A stretch of DNA of 36,847 nt from DASRCB01 sp035653295 (GTDB taxonomy: Bacteria; Acidobacteriota; Terriglobia; Bryobacterales; Bryobacteraceae), in contig DASRCB010000122.1 in assembly GCA_035653295.1 (NCBI GenBank), forward strand, positions 1-36,847, given 5' to 3'. The notes under the pieces were generated by a model, which was not told where the DNA came from, searched no databases, and saw nothing but the letters and a program-made list of their open reading frames with translations. Shown piece after piece: positions 23,221-31,960 of the stretch (the first letter of the stretch is position 1; each line of letters starts with the position of its first letter). The position numbers were made by a program, and so were the translations under genes.

Positions 23221-25590
23221 GCGGTACGCGAAGCGGTTCGGATTCGTGGTGAGCAGGATCGCCGCGCCATCGCGCCGGACCGGGTCGGTTTCCAGCACGC
23301 GCCCGTCTTCATTGAGCGATTCCACCGTGTGCGGCTCCGGCATGGACCACGGCAATGCACTCCACTCGAGGCGGATGTCCATGCGCGCGCTGCCGGGAAG
23401 CGGTGTCACCCGCACGGAGCTATCGTCGCGATCGATGCGGTAATCGTCGCGATACCAGCCTGAGGCCGATTTCGACCATCGCACTGTTTGACTACCGCTG
23501 CGCTCGATCGCACTCTCGACACCGCCGGCTCTCGCGTAATACCCGTACTGCGGCAGCGTGTGGCCGGCGACCGTCCAGTCCTCGGCGCCGCGATTGACCC
23601 ACACCTCACCGTTCGACCACGTCACATGCTGACGATGCAGGTTGCCGCCGGCGAACTCGAAGCCGGTGATGTGCTGCATGGCTAGCGCGCGCCCGAGATC
23701 GTGCAGGAGCCAGTAGACCCGAACCGCATCGCGGCCGAACGCCTCGGAGACCATCGCCGGATGTCCGGTCATGACCTCGGTGGTGATGTAGTCGTCGCTG
23801 TAGATGCCGTGCTCGCGTCGATCGAGGCCTTCGGCGTAGCGGTCTTCGTATCCGGCGCCGTGCTGCACAAAGCGGTCGTGGTTGACGGCATCCATCCACG
23901 GGATGCGCTCGCTGTCGGCGGCGTGGATGGACCACACCATGCCGCGCTGCGGAGGCTCGGCGACACGCAGATGAACAGAAGTTGCGCCATCGAGCCAGCC
24001 GATCAGCGCATCGTGCCCGGCCTCGGAGATGGTCGGCGCATCGTTGCCGAGGAACCTGCGTACCCACGCGAAGGCCTCGCCCCAGTAGCGCCGGTTATCG
24101 GAGGCGCTGACCAGCTTCGCGTCGGCGCTCCACTGATCGAAAGGCTCGATCGAAGACATCACATCGATGAAGTAGGCGGTGGGCGCGATATTGTCGCGCA
24201 GCAGGCGGACGTTGCGCTCGAGGAAAGGGCGGAACGAATCACCCAGCCAGCGGTAGGACTGGGCATTGCGTTCGCGATGGAACCATGCAGGCCACGGCTC
24301 GGCGCCGGGTTTCAGCATGGCGATCTTCGAGTAGGTGAAGCCATCGGCGTCGGGGTAGAAATCGTTGTAGTTGTCGTGCGGCGCGAACAGCACCCCGTTG
24401 TCTTTGCACAGCTGCGCCAGCGCTTTGAACTCATCGGCAGTTCCGACATCGGGATCCGGCGGCCAGATGTCCGGCAGGCGGTAGTCGTAGCCCCAGCGCT
24501 GCCACACGTGCCAGATCACCAGCGAATCAGTAAGGCCGTAGCGGAACGCGCGGCGGAGTTGAGCGGCGGCATCGGCGAACGTGCCGTCCCAGAGATCGAA
24601 GACGAAACGCCCGGCGAGTTTCGGGACGCCTGGGGCGGCATTCTGGCCGTCGATCTCGCGCCAGTGCAGCGCGGCGGTCCAGACGTTGGCAGCGGGAATC
24701 AGGCTGATGGTCTGGATGTGCCGCGCGGTGAGGGTGCAGATGCGCTCGGCCGGATTGACTTCGAGATGATCCGGAGGAACGTCGGTGGCCTGGAGGATAG
24801 ATATGCCCGGAAAGTCGAAGGCGACATAGCTGGTCGCTTCGCGGTGACCATCGGCGGGCAGGTTGAAGGCGGCGGGGTGATCGATGACATTTCCCTGCCC
24901 CGCATAGACGCGCAGAGCCTCTTTCGACCAGCGGCCCACACCGACGGCCTCGGGGCCCGGGTCGCTGAGCAGATGAATGCGGACGGCGCCGCCCTCCATG
25001 GTCACGGCGGCATGGGTAGCCGGAAGCTCGAACGACAACTCCGCGCCGAGGCCACGGAAGAGGACGTGGCGCGCCGTCGTCAGAACAACCTCCCAGGGCC
25101 CGATCCGGCCCAGTGCGCCGGGTTTAGCCGATGGGGCATCGAACACACCGCCGCCGTATCCGGCGCCCACGGGGGGAACGCGGGCTACCTTCGTTTCGAT
25201 AATGGCGATCGGATGCGCCGTGTACTTTACGGCGTCCTGCTCGAAATGAACGTACGCGTGAACGGGGTAATGGGCCGCGTACGTTCTTTCCGCGGGCGTG
25301 ATCACGAACTTAATCACGATCTGCGTCTGCGCCGGCGCGTGGAGCTGCGCCTGCGAGGGCGCGATGGTCCAGCCGTCGATGCCGCGCAGTTGGTACTGAC
25401 CGTCGATATCGCGGCTGCTGTCGTTAATCACCACCATGGAGCCTGGGAACGGAGCAAGCGACTGAAGTGTCGAAGGCACGCGAAGCGTGACAGTGAGCGG
25501 TCCCGCGGTATCGACTGGCGGATTCCAGGCGAGCAGACTCGTAGCGGTGCAGAGAAGCGCGAGACGAATGCTGCCATAATATCCGATCAA
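23212..25590 (-). CDS. Secreted TIM-barrel glycosidase-like protein (DUF5696/GH101-like)
   Basis: The 792-residue protein starts at TTG 25590. AGAGGA lies 7 nt upstream, an in-frame TGA precedes it, and no in-frame ATG or GTG occurs nearby. A signal peptide (RLALLCTATSLLAWNPP) precedes an Ig-like beta domain (about 30-140) and a beta-sandwich. The catalytic-barrel region then shows LLFAPHDNYNDFYPDADG-like, TAYFIDVMSSIEPFDQW and ISEAGHDALIGWLDG motifs, with Asp/Glu residues that could be catalytic. This arrangement resembles the GH101/GH129/DUF5696 groups, but I cannot confirm a family. It is convergent and overlapping with GH57, so this stretch is carbohydrate-related. Confidence 0.6.
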   Translation of the reverse strand: MIGYYGSIRLALLCTATSLLAWNPPVDTAGPLTVTLRVPSTLQSLAPFPGSMVVINDSSRDIDGQYQLRGIDGWTIAPSQAQLHAPAQTQIVIKFVITPAERTYAAHYPVHAYVHFEQDAVKYTAHPIAIIETKVARVPPVGAGYGGGVFDAPSAKPGALGRIGPWEVVLTTARHVLFRGLGAELSFELPATHAAVTMEGGAVRIHLLSDPGPEAVGVGRWSKEALRVYAGQGNVIDHPAAFNLPADGHREATSYVAFDFPGISILQATDVPPDHLEVNPAERICTLTARHIQTISLIPAANVWTAALHWREIDGQNAAPGVPKLAGRFVFDLWDGTFADAAAQLRRAFRYGLTDSLVIWHVWQRWGYDYRLPDIWPPDPDVGTADEFKALAQLCKDNGVLFAPHDNYNDFYPDADGFTYSKIAMLKPGAEPWPAWFHRERNAQSYRWLGDSFRPFLERNVRLLRDNIAPTAYFIDVMSSIEPFDQWSADAKLVSASDNRRYWGEAFAWVRRFLGNDAPTISEAGHDALIGWLDGATSVHLRVAEPPQRGMVWSIHAADSERIPWMDAVNHDRFVQHGAGYEDRYAEGLDRREHGIYSDDYITTEVMTGHPAMVSEAFGRDAVRVYWLLHDLGRALAMQHITGFEFAGGNLHRQHVTWSNGEVWVNRGAEDWTVAGHTLPQYGYYARAGGVESAIERSGSQTVRWSKSASGWYRDDYRIDRDDSSVRVTPLPGSARMDIRLEWSALPWSMPEPHTVESLNEDGRVLETDPVRRDGAAILLTTNPNRFAYRLR

Positions 25591-25592
25591 CG

Positions 25593-26105
25593 ATGGATCC
25601 TCTTTTCACTTCGCGGCTCGTTTTGCGGGAGCTCGCGGCGGACGACATCGACTTCCTTGCCGGCATGCTGGCCGACACCGAGGTGATGCGCTACTGGCCC
25701 GCGCCACTGACGCGGGCCGAGGCTGAGACCTGGATCGACAATCAGCAGAAGCGCTATGCGCGCGACGGCTGCGGTTACTGGCTCGCGGCTCGGCGCGAAA
25801 CCGGCGAGCCGGTGGGCCAGGCCGGCGTACTGATGCTCGACTGGACAGGCGAGTCCCTGCCGGCCCTCGGCTACATGATCCATCGGCCGTTCTGGCGCAT
25901 GGGGTATGCGACCGAAGCGGCGCGGGCGTGCTGCGATTTCATCTGGAATGCACTGAGGCAGCAGACGGTCTACACCCTGATCCGTCCGGAGAACGAGGCC
26001 TCACTGGCGGTCGCGCGGAAGCTGGGCATGAGCGCGGGCGAGCACATCCAATATCACGGTTTTGAGCACGTCGTGTTTCGCCTCGATCATGGGTTCGGAC
26101 TCTGA
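25593..26105 (+). CDS. GNAT acetyltransferase, RimJ/RimL-like
   Basis: The 170-residue protein has the GNAT pattern: LRELAADDIDFLAGMLAD, then GYMIHRPFWRMGYATEAARA, in which R/GxGYATEA-like residues bind acetyl-CoA, and RPENEASLAVARKLGM. It may acetylate an N-terminus or a small molecule. Its ATG (25593) is only 2 bp from the TTG of the divergent hydrolase-like gene, so each gene's promoter must lie within or beside the other's 5' region. The 3' end overlaps the convergent pseudopilin gene by 19 bp. Confidence 0.85.
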   Translation: MDPLFTSRLVLRELAADDIDFLAGMLADTEVMRYWPAPLTRAEAETWIDNQQKRYARDGCGYWLAARRETGEPVGQAGVLMLDWTGESLPALGYMIHRPFWRMGYATEAARACCDFIWNALRQQTVYTLIRPENEASLAVARKLGMSAGEHIQYHGFEHVVFRLDHGFGL

Positions 26106-27502
26106 ATTGGATTCGGACTGGCGCCGGGGTTGGGAGCGGGAGTGGTATTGGAGTTTCCGGACTGGAAAGGTGAGCCGGACTGGAAAGGCGAGCCGGGCTG
26201 CTGAATCCCATTCTGCTGGAGTCCTGGCCCATTCACGGGCTGGCCCGGTTGGCCGGGCTGCTGCTGCCCGTTCTGCATCATTTTCCTGACGTCGAAGAGG
26301 AACTCCCACTCGTTGTATTTGGTCTTGTCGTTATAGACCTTGATGCCTTCGCCCTCGGCCTTGCTGGCGACGCCGGCGATGAATGTTCCACCGCCACCGC
26401 CGGAGAACGGACTGTTGTTGCCGTTCGCGCCTGGCCCGTTGGTAAATGGACTGGCATTGGCCCCGGTCGCCCCGCCCGGGCCAGCCGTCGGATTGGGGAA
26501 CATGGGATTCGGCTGCTGCTGGCCAACCGCGCCCTGGGCGCCCTGGGGGTTCGTGAGCCGCTGCATGATCTGCTGAGCGGCGGGATTCATGCCGGGCTGG
26601 CCCTGCTGGCCGACAGGGAACGGCTGCCCGAGCGGTGGGTTGTTCGGATTCAGGCCGGGGAAATTTCGGCCCATTCCGGGATTCATGCCCGGCTGGTTTG
26701 GCTGACCGTTGGCCGCCGGAGGGGGAAAACCGGGAGCGCCGGGCATCTGCGGGTATGGCTGGCCGGGCTGACCCTGTCCTGGCTCAGGCTGTCCAGGCTG
26801 GGCCTCACCCGGCTGAAAGGCCTGCCCGGGTAACTGCTGGCCCTGCTGGGGCTGACCCTGATTGACTTGCTGCTGTGCGTCCGCGGCGCCGGCATCCGGC
26901 GGGTACTCGGGCTGTGCTCCATTGTTATCGGGCATGCCGGGGCCACCTCCGGTAAGCGCGCCGGGCGGGGTCTGTCCTCGGAGATGCCGCGCCCAGGCAG
27001 GCTGTTGCTGCTGTTGCTGCGGATTTCCGGAGGCGTCCGCGCCGGTTGCCGGTTGCTCCTGACCGGGCGTCGTGCCCTGCAGCGAGTTGCCGAGGGTCGA
27101 ACCGGTGAGCGAGCCGAACTGGCTGGTTTGTGCCGCGGTCTGCTGCATGGTGGTAGGCTTCTGCGTTTTCGAATCGGTCAGCATGCCCATGGCATTCGCG
27201 TGCACCAGGCGCCACTCGCCGGAGGAGGTCATGGGGTCCTTGTAGCGGCGCCGAAGAAACCGAATACCCTGGAAGCTCTCCAGTTCGTCGAGGGAGGAGG
27301 GATAGCGGCCGGTCTTGGTATAGAAGCGGCGGATGGCGAGGGAATACTGCTCGCCGCGGTCGATGAGCAACTGCTCGCGGTCGCGCTGCGCCTCGAACAT
27401 AAGGTTCGGCAGGGCTTCGTACATAGCGATGGCGATCATGGCCGCCATCACCAGCACGAGGAGCATGGCGTAGCCTCGTTCGCTGCTGCGCGCGCGCGTC
27501 AT
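26087..27502 (-). CDS. Pseudopilin-like protein with long Pro/Gln/Gly linker
   Basis: The 471-residue protein starts MTRARSSERGYAMLLVLVMAAM: a basic leader, Gly before Tyr as prepilin cleavage site, and one hydrophobic helix. Position +5 of the mature form is Leu rather than the usual Glu, as in GspK-type minor pseudopilins. A conserved helix region follows (YSLAIRRFYTKTGRYPSSLDELE). Residues ~115-370 are low-complexity Pro, Gln, Gly and Asn, with a six-Gln run. A conserved block FIAGVASKAEGEGIKVYNDK then KYNEWEFLFD closes the folded part before another Pro/Gln tail with a tandem SPFQSG duplication. It is last in the pil operon (4-bp overlap with pilP). Possibly a surface or secreted pilus component. 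Confidence 0.7.
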   Translation of the reverse strand: MTRARSSERGYAMLLVLVMAAMIAIAMYEALPNLMFEAQRDREQLLIDRGEQYSLAIRRFYTKTGRYPSSLDELESFQGIRFLRRRYKDPMTSSGEWRLVHANAMGMLTDSKTQKPTTMQQTAAQTSQFGSLTGSTLGNSLQGTTPGQEQPATGADASGNPQQQQQQPAWARHLRGQTPPGALTGGGPGMPDNNGAQPEYPPDAGAADAQQQVNQGQPQQGQQLPGQAFQPGEAQPGQPEPGQGQPGQPYPQMPGAPGFPPPAANGQPNQPGMNPGMGRNFPGLNPNNPPLGQPFPVGQQGQPGMNPAAQQIMQRLTNPQGAQGAVGQQQPNPMFPNPTAGPGGATGANASPFTNGPGANGNNSPFSGGGGGTFIAGVASKAEGEGIKVYNDKTKYNEWEFLFDVRKMMQNGQQQPGQPGQPVNGPGLQQNGIQQPGSPFQSGSPFQSGNSNTTPAPNPGASPNPIQSPNP

Positions 27503-28242
27503 CCGGCGTTCTGCGCCTCCGCGACAAGAGGAAGGGTCTGCTGGTTGTTGCTGAACTGGGTGTCTTCGACAACAGCGGAGTTCACGCCAATTCGGACGAT
27601 TTTATAGCGCTTTTGCAGCGTCTCGCCTTCGGTGGCAACGAAAATATCGTCTCCATCGAGGAAAAATGCGCGGCGGTCGCCGGTCTTCCCGGGATTGATG
27701 AAACCGTAGAACTTCAGCGGGATGGGTGGGGGTGGCGGCGGAGGCGGCGGGCCACTGGCGACGGCGGGCGCCGGTGTGGGCATTGGCTTAACCGGCCCTT
27801 TCGGCTTCACGGGCGCGACGTCATTGATCGGCTGCGGCGGCCCGGCCTGGGCTTCGAAGAGCGAGCGCATGCTGCCTTCGAGCTTCACGTTCTGCAGCTT
27901 CGCCAGCAGGTCGAGACGAAGGGTTGGATCGACGCGCGAAGGATCGGTGTTGGCCAGGCGGATTTTGCGCAGTGAGGGACGAAACTCCTCCACGGTGTCG
28001 CGATTCCGCGAGCTGGCGGCGCGGCGGGTTATAGTGGGCGGGCGCATCTCAGGACCCACGGCCGGGGCGCCGGTGTCGGAAGCGGGCAAAGACGCGGCCG
28101 CTCTCGACGACGGGCGCGCCGGGGCGGAGCTCTCATCGCCATGGGAACTGGGCCACAGGAAGTACACCAGAACGAGCAACAGCGCCGCCAGGATCCCGAC
28201 CTTCCACGGCTCGAGTCCAACCCCCGATACCTTCCAGTTCAT
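27499..28242 (-). CDS. pilP: PilP/GspC-like inner-membrane protein
   Basis: The 247-residue protein has an N-terminal membrane helix (KVGILAALLLVLVYFLW), a Ser/Ala-rich region, a linker with nine consecutive prolines, and a C-terminal HR/PilP-like beta domain. That domain runs PLKFYGFINPGKTGDRRAFFL, then DGDDIFVATEGETLQKRYKI. In type IV pili and type II secretion this domain bridges inner membrane and secretin. Its overlaps with the pilO and pseudopilin genes are each 4 bp. No secretin gene is present in the window, so the partner must be elsewhere. Confidence 0.75.
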   Translation of the reverse strand: MNWKVSGVGLEPWKVGILAALLLVLVYFLWPSSHGDESSAPARPSSRAAASLPASDTGAPAVGPEMRPPTITRRAASSRNRDTVEEFRPSLRKIRLANTDPSRVDPTLRLDLLAKLQNVKLEGSMRSLFEAQAGPPQPINDVAPVKPKGPVKPMPTPAPAVASGPPPPPPPPPIPLKFYGFINPGKTGDRRAFFLDGDDIFVATEGETLQKRYKIVRIGVNSAVVEDTQFSNNQQTLPLVAEAQNAG

Positions 28243-28898
28243 TGGGCGCGATCTCCCGGTGGTAAGTTCTGCGCCGACCTGGCGGGAGCACTCTCCTGCT
28301 CCTTTGGGAGCACCAGCGGGCCGCTGGCGTTGTCACGAATGAAGCCGTTCAGCCGTAGGTTGATGTTCAGCGTGTTGCCGCCCTGCTGCGGCGCGGCGGC
28401 GAGGCTCTCGATGATGAGGAGCCGGTCAGAGCGGTCAATTTTGTTCAGCAGCTTCATCAGGTCGGCGTATGTGCCTTCGAAGTTTGCCGAGATGGTGAGC
28501 ATGCTCAGGTCATCGGTGCCTTCGACCGGCTCAGGGGCGTAGGTGGTTTCCTTCTGGCGCAGGCCCGATGCTTTTGCGGCATCGACCACTTCGGCCACAG
28601 CAGTGGAGGCGAGGGTCCGGCGATCGAGGAAATACGTGTCCATGAAGCTCTCCGCTTCGGTGCGACCGGTCTGAACCTTGCCGGCGATGTCGCGCGTGCG
28701 TGTGAGGGCGCGCTGATGCTGCTGGACCTCCGTGCGAAGCTCGGAGGCCTGCGCGCTCAGCTCCTGCGGCGAACCGCCGATGGGGCGAAGGACAAAGATC
28801 AGGGCGATGAGGTTGGCCAGCAGAAGAGCGGCGGCGCCGGCCCAAAGGCCGGAGACCAGGTCGCGCGGCGGCCAGATGTCCTTAAAGCTTTTGGGCAT
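28239..28898 (-). CDS. pilO: PilO-like pilus assembly protein
   Basis: The 219-residue protein has one N-terminal TM helix (SGLWAGAAALLLANLIALIFVL), then a coiled-coil segment (EVQQHQRALTRTRDIAGKVQ) and a ferredoxin-like C-terminal domain with the PilO-type order VVDAAKASGLRQKE, LTISANFEGTYADLMKLLNK, LLIIESLAA. It would pair with PilN to align PilM and PilP across the inner membrane. It overlaps pilN by 17 bp and pilP by 4 bp. Confidence 0.8.
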   Translation of the reverse strand: MPKSFKDIWPPRDLVSGLWAGAAALLLANLIALIFVLRPIGGSPQELSAQASELRTEVQQHQRALTRTRDIAGKVQTGRTEAESFMDTYFLDRRTLASTAVAEVVDAAKASGLRQKETTYAPEPVEGTDDLSMLTISANFEGTYADLMKLLNKIDRSDRLLIIESLAAAPQQGGNTLNINLRLNGFIRDNASGPLVLPKEQESAPARSAQNLPPGDRAQ

Positions 28899-29454
28899 AT
28901 TTCACCGTGATCCGATAGCGCAGCAGCTTTTCGTTCTGGCTGGGCGGAATGGAAGTATAAGGCAGCGGCGAGCCGAATTCGGGCGCAACTTCGAGGCGCC
29001 GCATGAATTCGATGACCGGGCCGGGGTCGGTAGCGCCGACCACCATATCGAGCAGCACCCGATTCTCGGAGTCGATCTGCGGCAGACGTACGCTGACCAG
29101 CTGGACGTTCCAGGGCAATACCTTTTCGAGGTCTTCGAACAGCCGGGTCCAGCTGATGGCTTTGCGCTGGATCAGCGAATTGAGCAGCAGGCTCTGGTCG
29201 AGCACGGCGGCGTTGTCGGGGCGGCGAAGGGTAGCCTCAAGCTGGCCCTGCTGCGCGGACATGCGCTGCAGCCGGGTGTTGAGGTGGTCGATTTCACCGC
29301 GCGTGCTGCCCGCCTGGCCGCGCTGCGCAAACACGAAGGACAGCTGGAGGAGCAGCAACGCGAACAAGAGCGCGCAGGCGCCTCCGGATGCGGCGACCGC
29401 GGCGCGGGTGCGGCGGAACGGCTCAGTCGCGAGATTAACGGGTATGCGAATCAT
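28882..29454 (-). CDS. pilN: PilN-like pilus assembly protein
   Basis: The 190-residue protein begins MIRIPVNLATEPFRRTR, matching the cytoplasmic NLxxxP PilM-binding motif at the N-terminus of PilN. A single TM helix (GACALLFALLLLQLSFVF) is followed by a coiled coil and a small alpha/beta domain (LLRRPDNAAVLDQ..., VQLVSVRLPQIDSENRVLL). Position between pilM and pilO is the standard order. The start overlaps the pilM stop as ATGA. Confidence 0.82.
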   Translation of the reverse strand: MIRIPVNLATEPFRRTRAAVAASGGACALLFALLLLQLSFVFAQRGQAGSTRGEIDHLNTRLQRMSAQQGQLEATLRRPDNAAVLDQSLLLNSLIQRKAISWTRLFEDLEKVLPWNVQLVSVRLPQIDSENRVLLDMVVGATDPGPVIEFMRRLEVAPEFGSPLPYTSIPPSQNEKLLRYRITVKYAQKL

Positions 29455-30326
29455 GCGGCGAGCGACTCCATGTAACCGGCGAGGCCGGCCGAATTGTCAC
29501 GAAGCGCGCCGAAGCGCGATTGCACGGGCTGCACAGGAACGCTCCATTCGCGGCCCCACTCCTCGGAGAGCTCCGGGGCGAGGCCGCCGAAGCCGCAGGT
29601 GATGACGCGTTTCGCGCGCGAACCGAGCTCATCCTCGATATACACCATGGTGGGATGCAGGACGGACATAATGTCGGCGGGGGTGGTGTCGTCCATCTCC
29701 ACGCAGCGCGCCAGCTTGAGCGTGGGGCCATCGAGCACCATGACGGACAGTGCGCGGCCGCTCAGTTTCGCAAACACGGTGATCTCGTCGGCCGAGAGCA
29801 GGTTCAGCGCGGCCAGCGAAGACGGAACGATATGGCCGGCCTGATAACCGGCGGCGCGGAAAACCTCTTCAAACCGGCCGACAATCTCCCGGGCGACGAC
29901 CGCGACGACGACGTCGATATGTCCATTGCGGCGCGTCTGGGGATAGTAACTCAGAACCGCGGCATCGAGATCGAAGGGCACGCCCTTCTTGATGCGGAAG
30001 CGGATGAGCGACCGCTGCTCTTCGGCGGAATCGGGAAGGCTGTCGAAATCGAGCACCGCGACGCGCGCCGCGTAATCGGGCAGCACCAGCGCGGCGCGGC
30101 GTTTTTTGCCTTGCTGCACCGGAGCGAGGCGGCCTAGAGCCTGGGTAAGCTCCTCGGCGTTTTGCACATTGTCGTGCAGCGGCGAGACCTGGAGCGCCCC
30201 GTCCGGGAGCGGCTGAAACTTCACGTCCTGCGGAGCGGCGGTTCGCGCGAAGGCAACGCCCGCCTCCGAGATTTCGAAGGCGAAGGCCGGCGGCGGATCG
30301 TTCAGGAGGCGGTCGAGCAGCGACAT
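29451..30326 (-). CDS. pilM: PilM-like actin-fold pilus protein
   Basis: The 291-residue cytoplasmic protein has the PilM/FtsA-type pattern: FEISEAGVAFAR at the N-terminus, ALVLPDYAARVAVLDFDSLP, RFRIKKGVPFDLDAAVLSY, VVAVVAREIVGRFEEVFRAAGYQAGHIVPSSLAALNLL, and a degenerate phosphate-binding stretch late in the protein. It would bind the PilN tail. It begins 8 bp after the pilB stop. It is shorter than some PilM proteins (about 350 residues), so one subdomain is trimmed. Confidence 0.82.
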   Translation of the reverse strand: MSLLDRLLNDPPPAFAFEISEAGVAFARTAAPQDVKFQPLPDGALQVSPLHDNVQNAEELTQALGRLAPVQQGKKRRAALVLPDYAARVAVLDFDSLPDSAEEQRSLIRFRIKKGVPFDLDAAVLSYYPQTRRNGHIDVVVAVVAREIVGRFEEVFRAAGYQAGHIVPSSLAALNLLSADEITVFAKLSGRALSVMVLDGPTLKLARCVEMDDTTPADIMSVLHPTMVYIEDELGSRAKRVITCGFGGLAPELSEEWGREWSVPVQPVQSRFGALRDNSAGLAGYMESLAA

Positions 30327-30334
30327 TCGGCGGT

Positions 30335-31960
30335 TTATCCCTCGATGAACGTGACCTTGTTGATTTCCTTGAGCGTGGTGATGCCCGCGCGCGCGCGCTC
30401 CACGGCCGATTCACGGAGGAAGGTCATGCCCTCTTCACGGGCAACGCGGCGGATCTCCGCGCCGGGGCGTTTGTTGAGAATCATCTCGCGGATGTGCTCG
30501 CTGAGATCGAGCAGCTCGTGAATGGCGGTTCGGCCGCGGAACCCCGTGCCCCCGCACTCAAAACAGCCGCGCCCTTCGGCGAATTCGAAGGCGCGCCATT
30601 CATCGGGGTTGAGCCCGCTCTCGACGAGAACAGACTCCGGATAGCGCACCCTCTGTTTGCAGTGCTGGCAGATGACGCGCACCAGGCGCTGGGCCAGGAT
30701 GCAGTTCAGGGCGGAGACGAAGTTGTAGGCCTCGACACCCATGTTCAGGAAGCGGCCCAGCACGTCGAGAACATTGTTGGCGTGAACGGTGGTGAAGACC
30801 AGGTGACCGGTCAGGGCGGAGTTGATGGCGATCTGCGCGGTTTCCTGGTCGCGAATTTCGCCGACCATGATCTTATCCGGGTCGTGGCGCAGAATGGACC
30901 GCAGACCGCGCGCGAAGGTGAGGCCCTTCTTCTCGTTGACGGGGATCTGGGTGATGCCCTTGATTTGATATTCGACGGGGTCTTCGATGGTGACGATCTT
31001 GTCTTCGTCGTTCTTGATCTCGCTGAGCGCGGCGTAAAGCGTGGTGGTTTTGCCGGAGCCGGTGGGCCCGGTGACCAGCACCATTCCATAGGGCTCTTTG
31101 ATGTAGCGGCGGAAGCGCACGAGGTCGGACTCGGAGAAGCCGACCACATCGAGCGTGAGCTTGGAGAACTTCTCGCTCATCGACTCTTTGTCCAGCACGC
31201 GAAGCACGGCGTCCTCGCCGTGAATGGTGGGCATGATGGACACGCGGAAATCGATGAGGCGATTTTTGTAGCGGACGCGGAACCGGCCATCCTGAGGGAC
31301 GCGGCGCTCGGCGATATCGAGCTCGCTCATGACCTTGATGCGCGAAATGATGGTGGAGTGCCAGTCCTTGGAGATGGGCGGCATGGCATAGTGCAGGACG
31401 CCGTCAATGCGGTACTTGATGGCGACTTCCTGGTCGCGCGTCTCGATATGGATGTCACTCGCGCGGCGCTCGAGGGCGTTGAAGATGGTGGTGTCCACCA
31501 GCTTGATGACGGGCGCGATGTCGCTGTCCGCGGACGTGAGCTTGTCGATGGACAGCGTCTCGTCCTGATTCTCCTCGTCGCCCACGACGTCGAGCGTGAA
31601 GCCTTCGGTGACCTCCTCGAGGACGCGCTGGGACTGCTCGGTCTTTTTCAGCAGGTCGGCGATCTGGGAGAGGGTGGCGACTTTGACGCGCAGCTTCTTG
31701 CGAAGAAGGATGGAGAGCTCGTCGATGAGGTTGAGGTTGCGCGGATCGGCGAGGGCAATATCCAGGGTTCCGTTCTGGGCCGCCAGGGGGACGAAGTTAT
31801 AGCGGAACATGAGGTCGACCGGGACGGAGTGGAAGAGGTCCGGGTCGATGCGGACGCTGCGGAGGTCGACGAACTCGCAGCGGTAGCGTGTGGCGACGGC
31901 CTGGGCCTGGACGGCTTCACGCGCCGGGTCAACGAATCCGATTCTGTCGCTGGTGGCCAT
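30335..31960 (-). CDS. pilB: PilB/GspE-type secretion or pilus extension ATPase
   Basis: The 541-residue protein has an N-terminal MshE/GspE-N domain (about 1-120), a middle domain, and the hexameric ATPase: Walker A GPTGSGKT (298-305), Asp box/Walker B KIMVGEIRDQET, His box HLVFTTVHANN, and a four-cysteine zinc motif (C431, C434, C466, C469). These ATPases drive pilin or pseudopilin assembly in the cytoplasm. First gene of the operon followed by pilM-N-O-P-pseudopilin. No PilC-like platform, PilT or secretin is visible here. The upstream gene's frame runs 32 bp into its start. Confidence 0.93.
   Translation of the reverse strand: MATSDRIGFVDPAREAVQAQAVATRYRCEFVDLRSVRIDPDLFHSVPVDLMFRYNFVPLAAQNGTLDIALADPRNLNLIDELSILLRKKLRVKVATLSQIADLLKKTEQSQRVLEEVTEGFTLDVVGDEENQDETLSIDKLTSADSDIAPVIKLVDTTIFNALERRASDIHIETRDQEVAIKYRIDGVLHYAMPPISKDWHSTIISRIKVMSELDIAERRVPQDGRFRVRYKNRLIDFRVSIMPTIHGEDAVLRVLDKESMSEKFSKLTLDVVGFSESDLVRFRRYIKEPYGMVLVTGPTGSGKTTTLYAALSEIKNDEDKIVTIEDPVEYQIKGITQIPVNEKKGLTFARGLRSILRHDPDKIMVGEIRDQETAQIAINSALTGHLVFTTVHANNVLDVLGRFLNMGVEAYNFVSALNCILAQRLVRVICQHCKQRVRYPESVLVESGLNPDEWRAFEFAEGRGCFECGGTGFRGRTAIHELLDLSEHIREMILNKRPGAEIRRVAREEGMTFLRESAVERARAGITTLKEINKVTFIEG

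Noticed and set aside
23701..25686. Long open frame opposite the secreted barrel enzyme
   Set aside because: Composition is shadow-like with Arg/Gly/His-rich low-information sequence, while the opposite strand has a signal peptide, coherent domains and a ribosome site.
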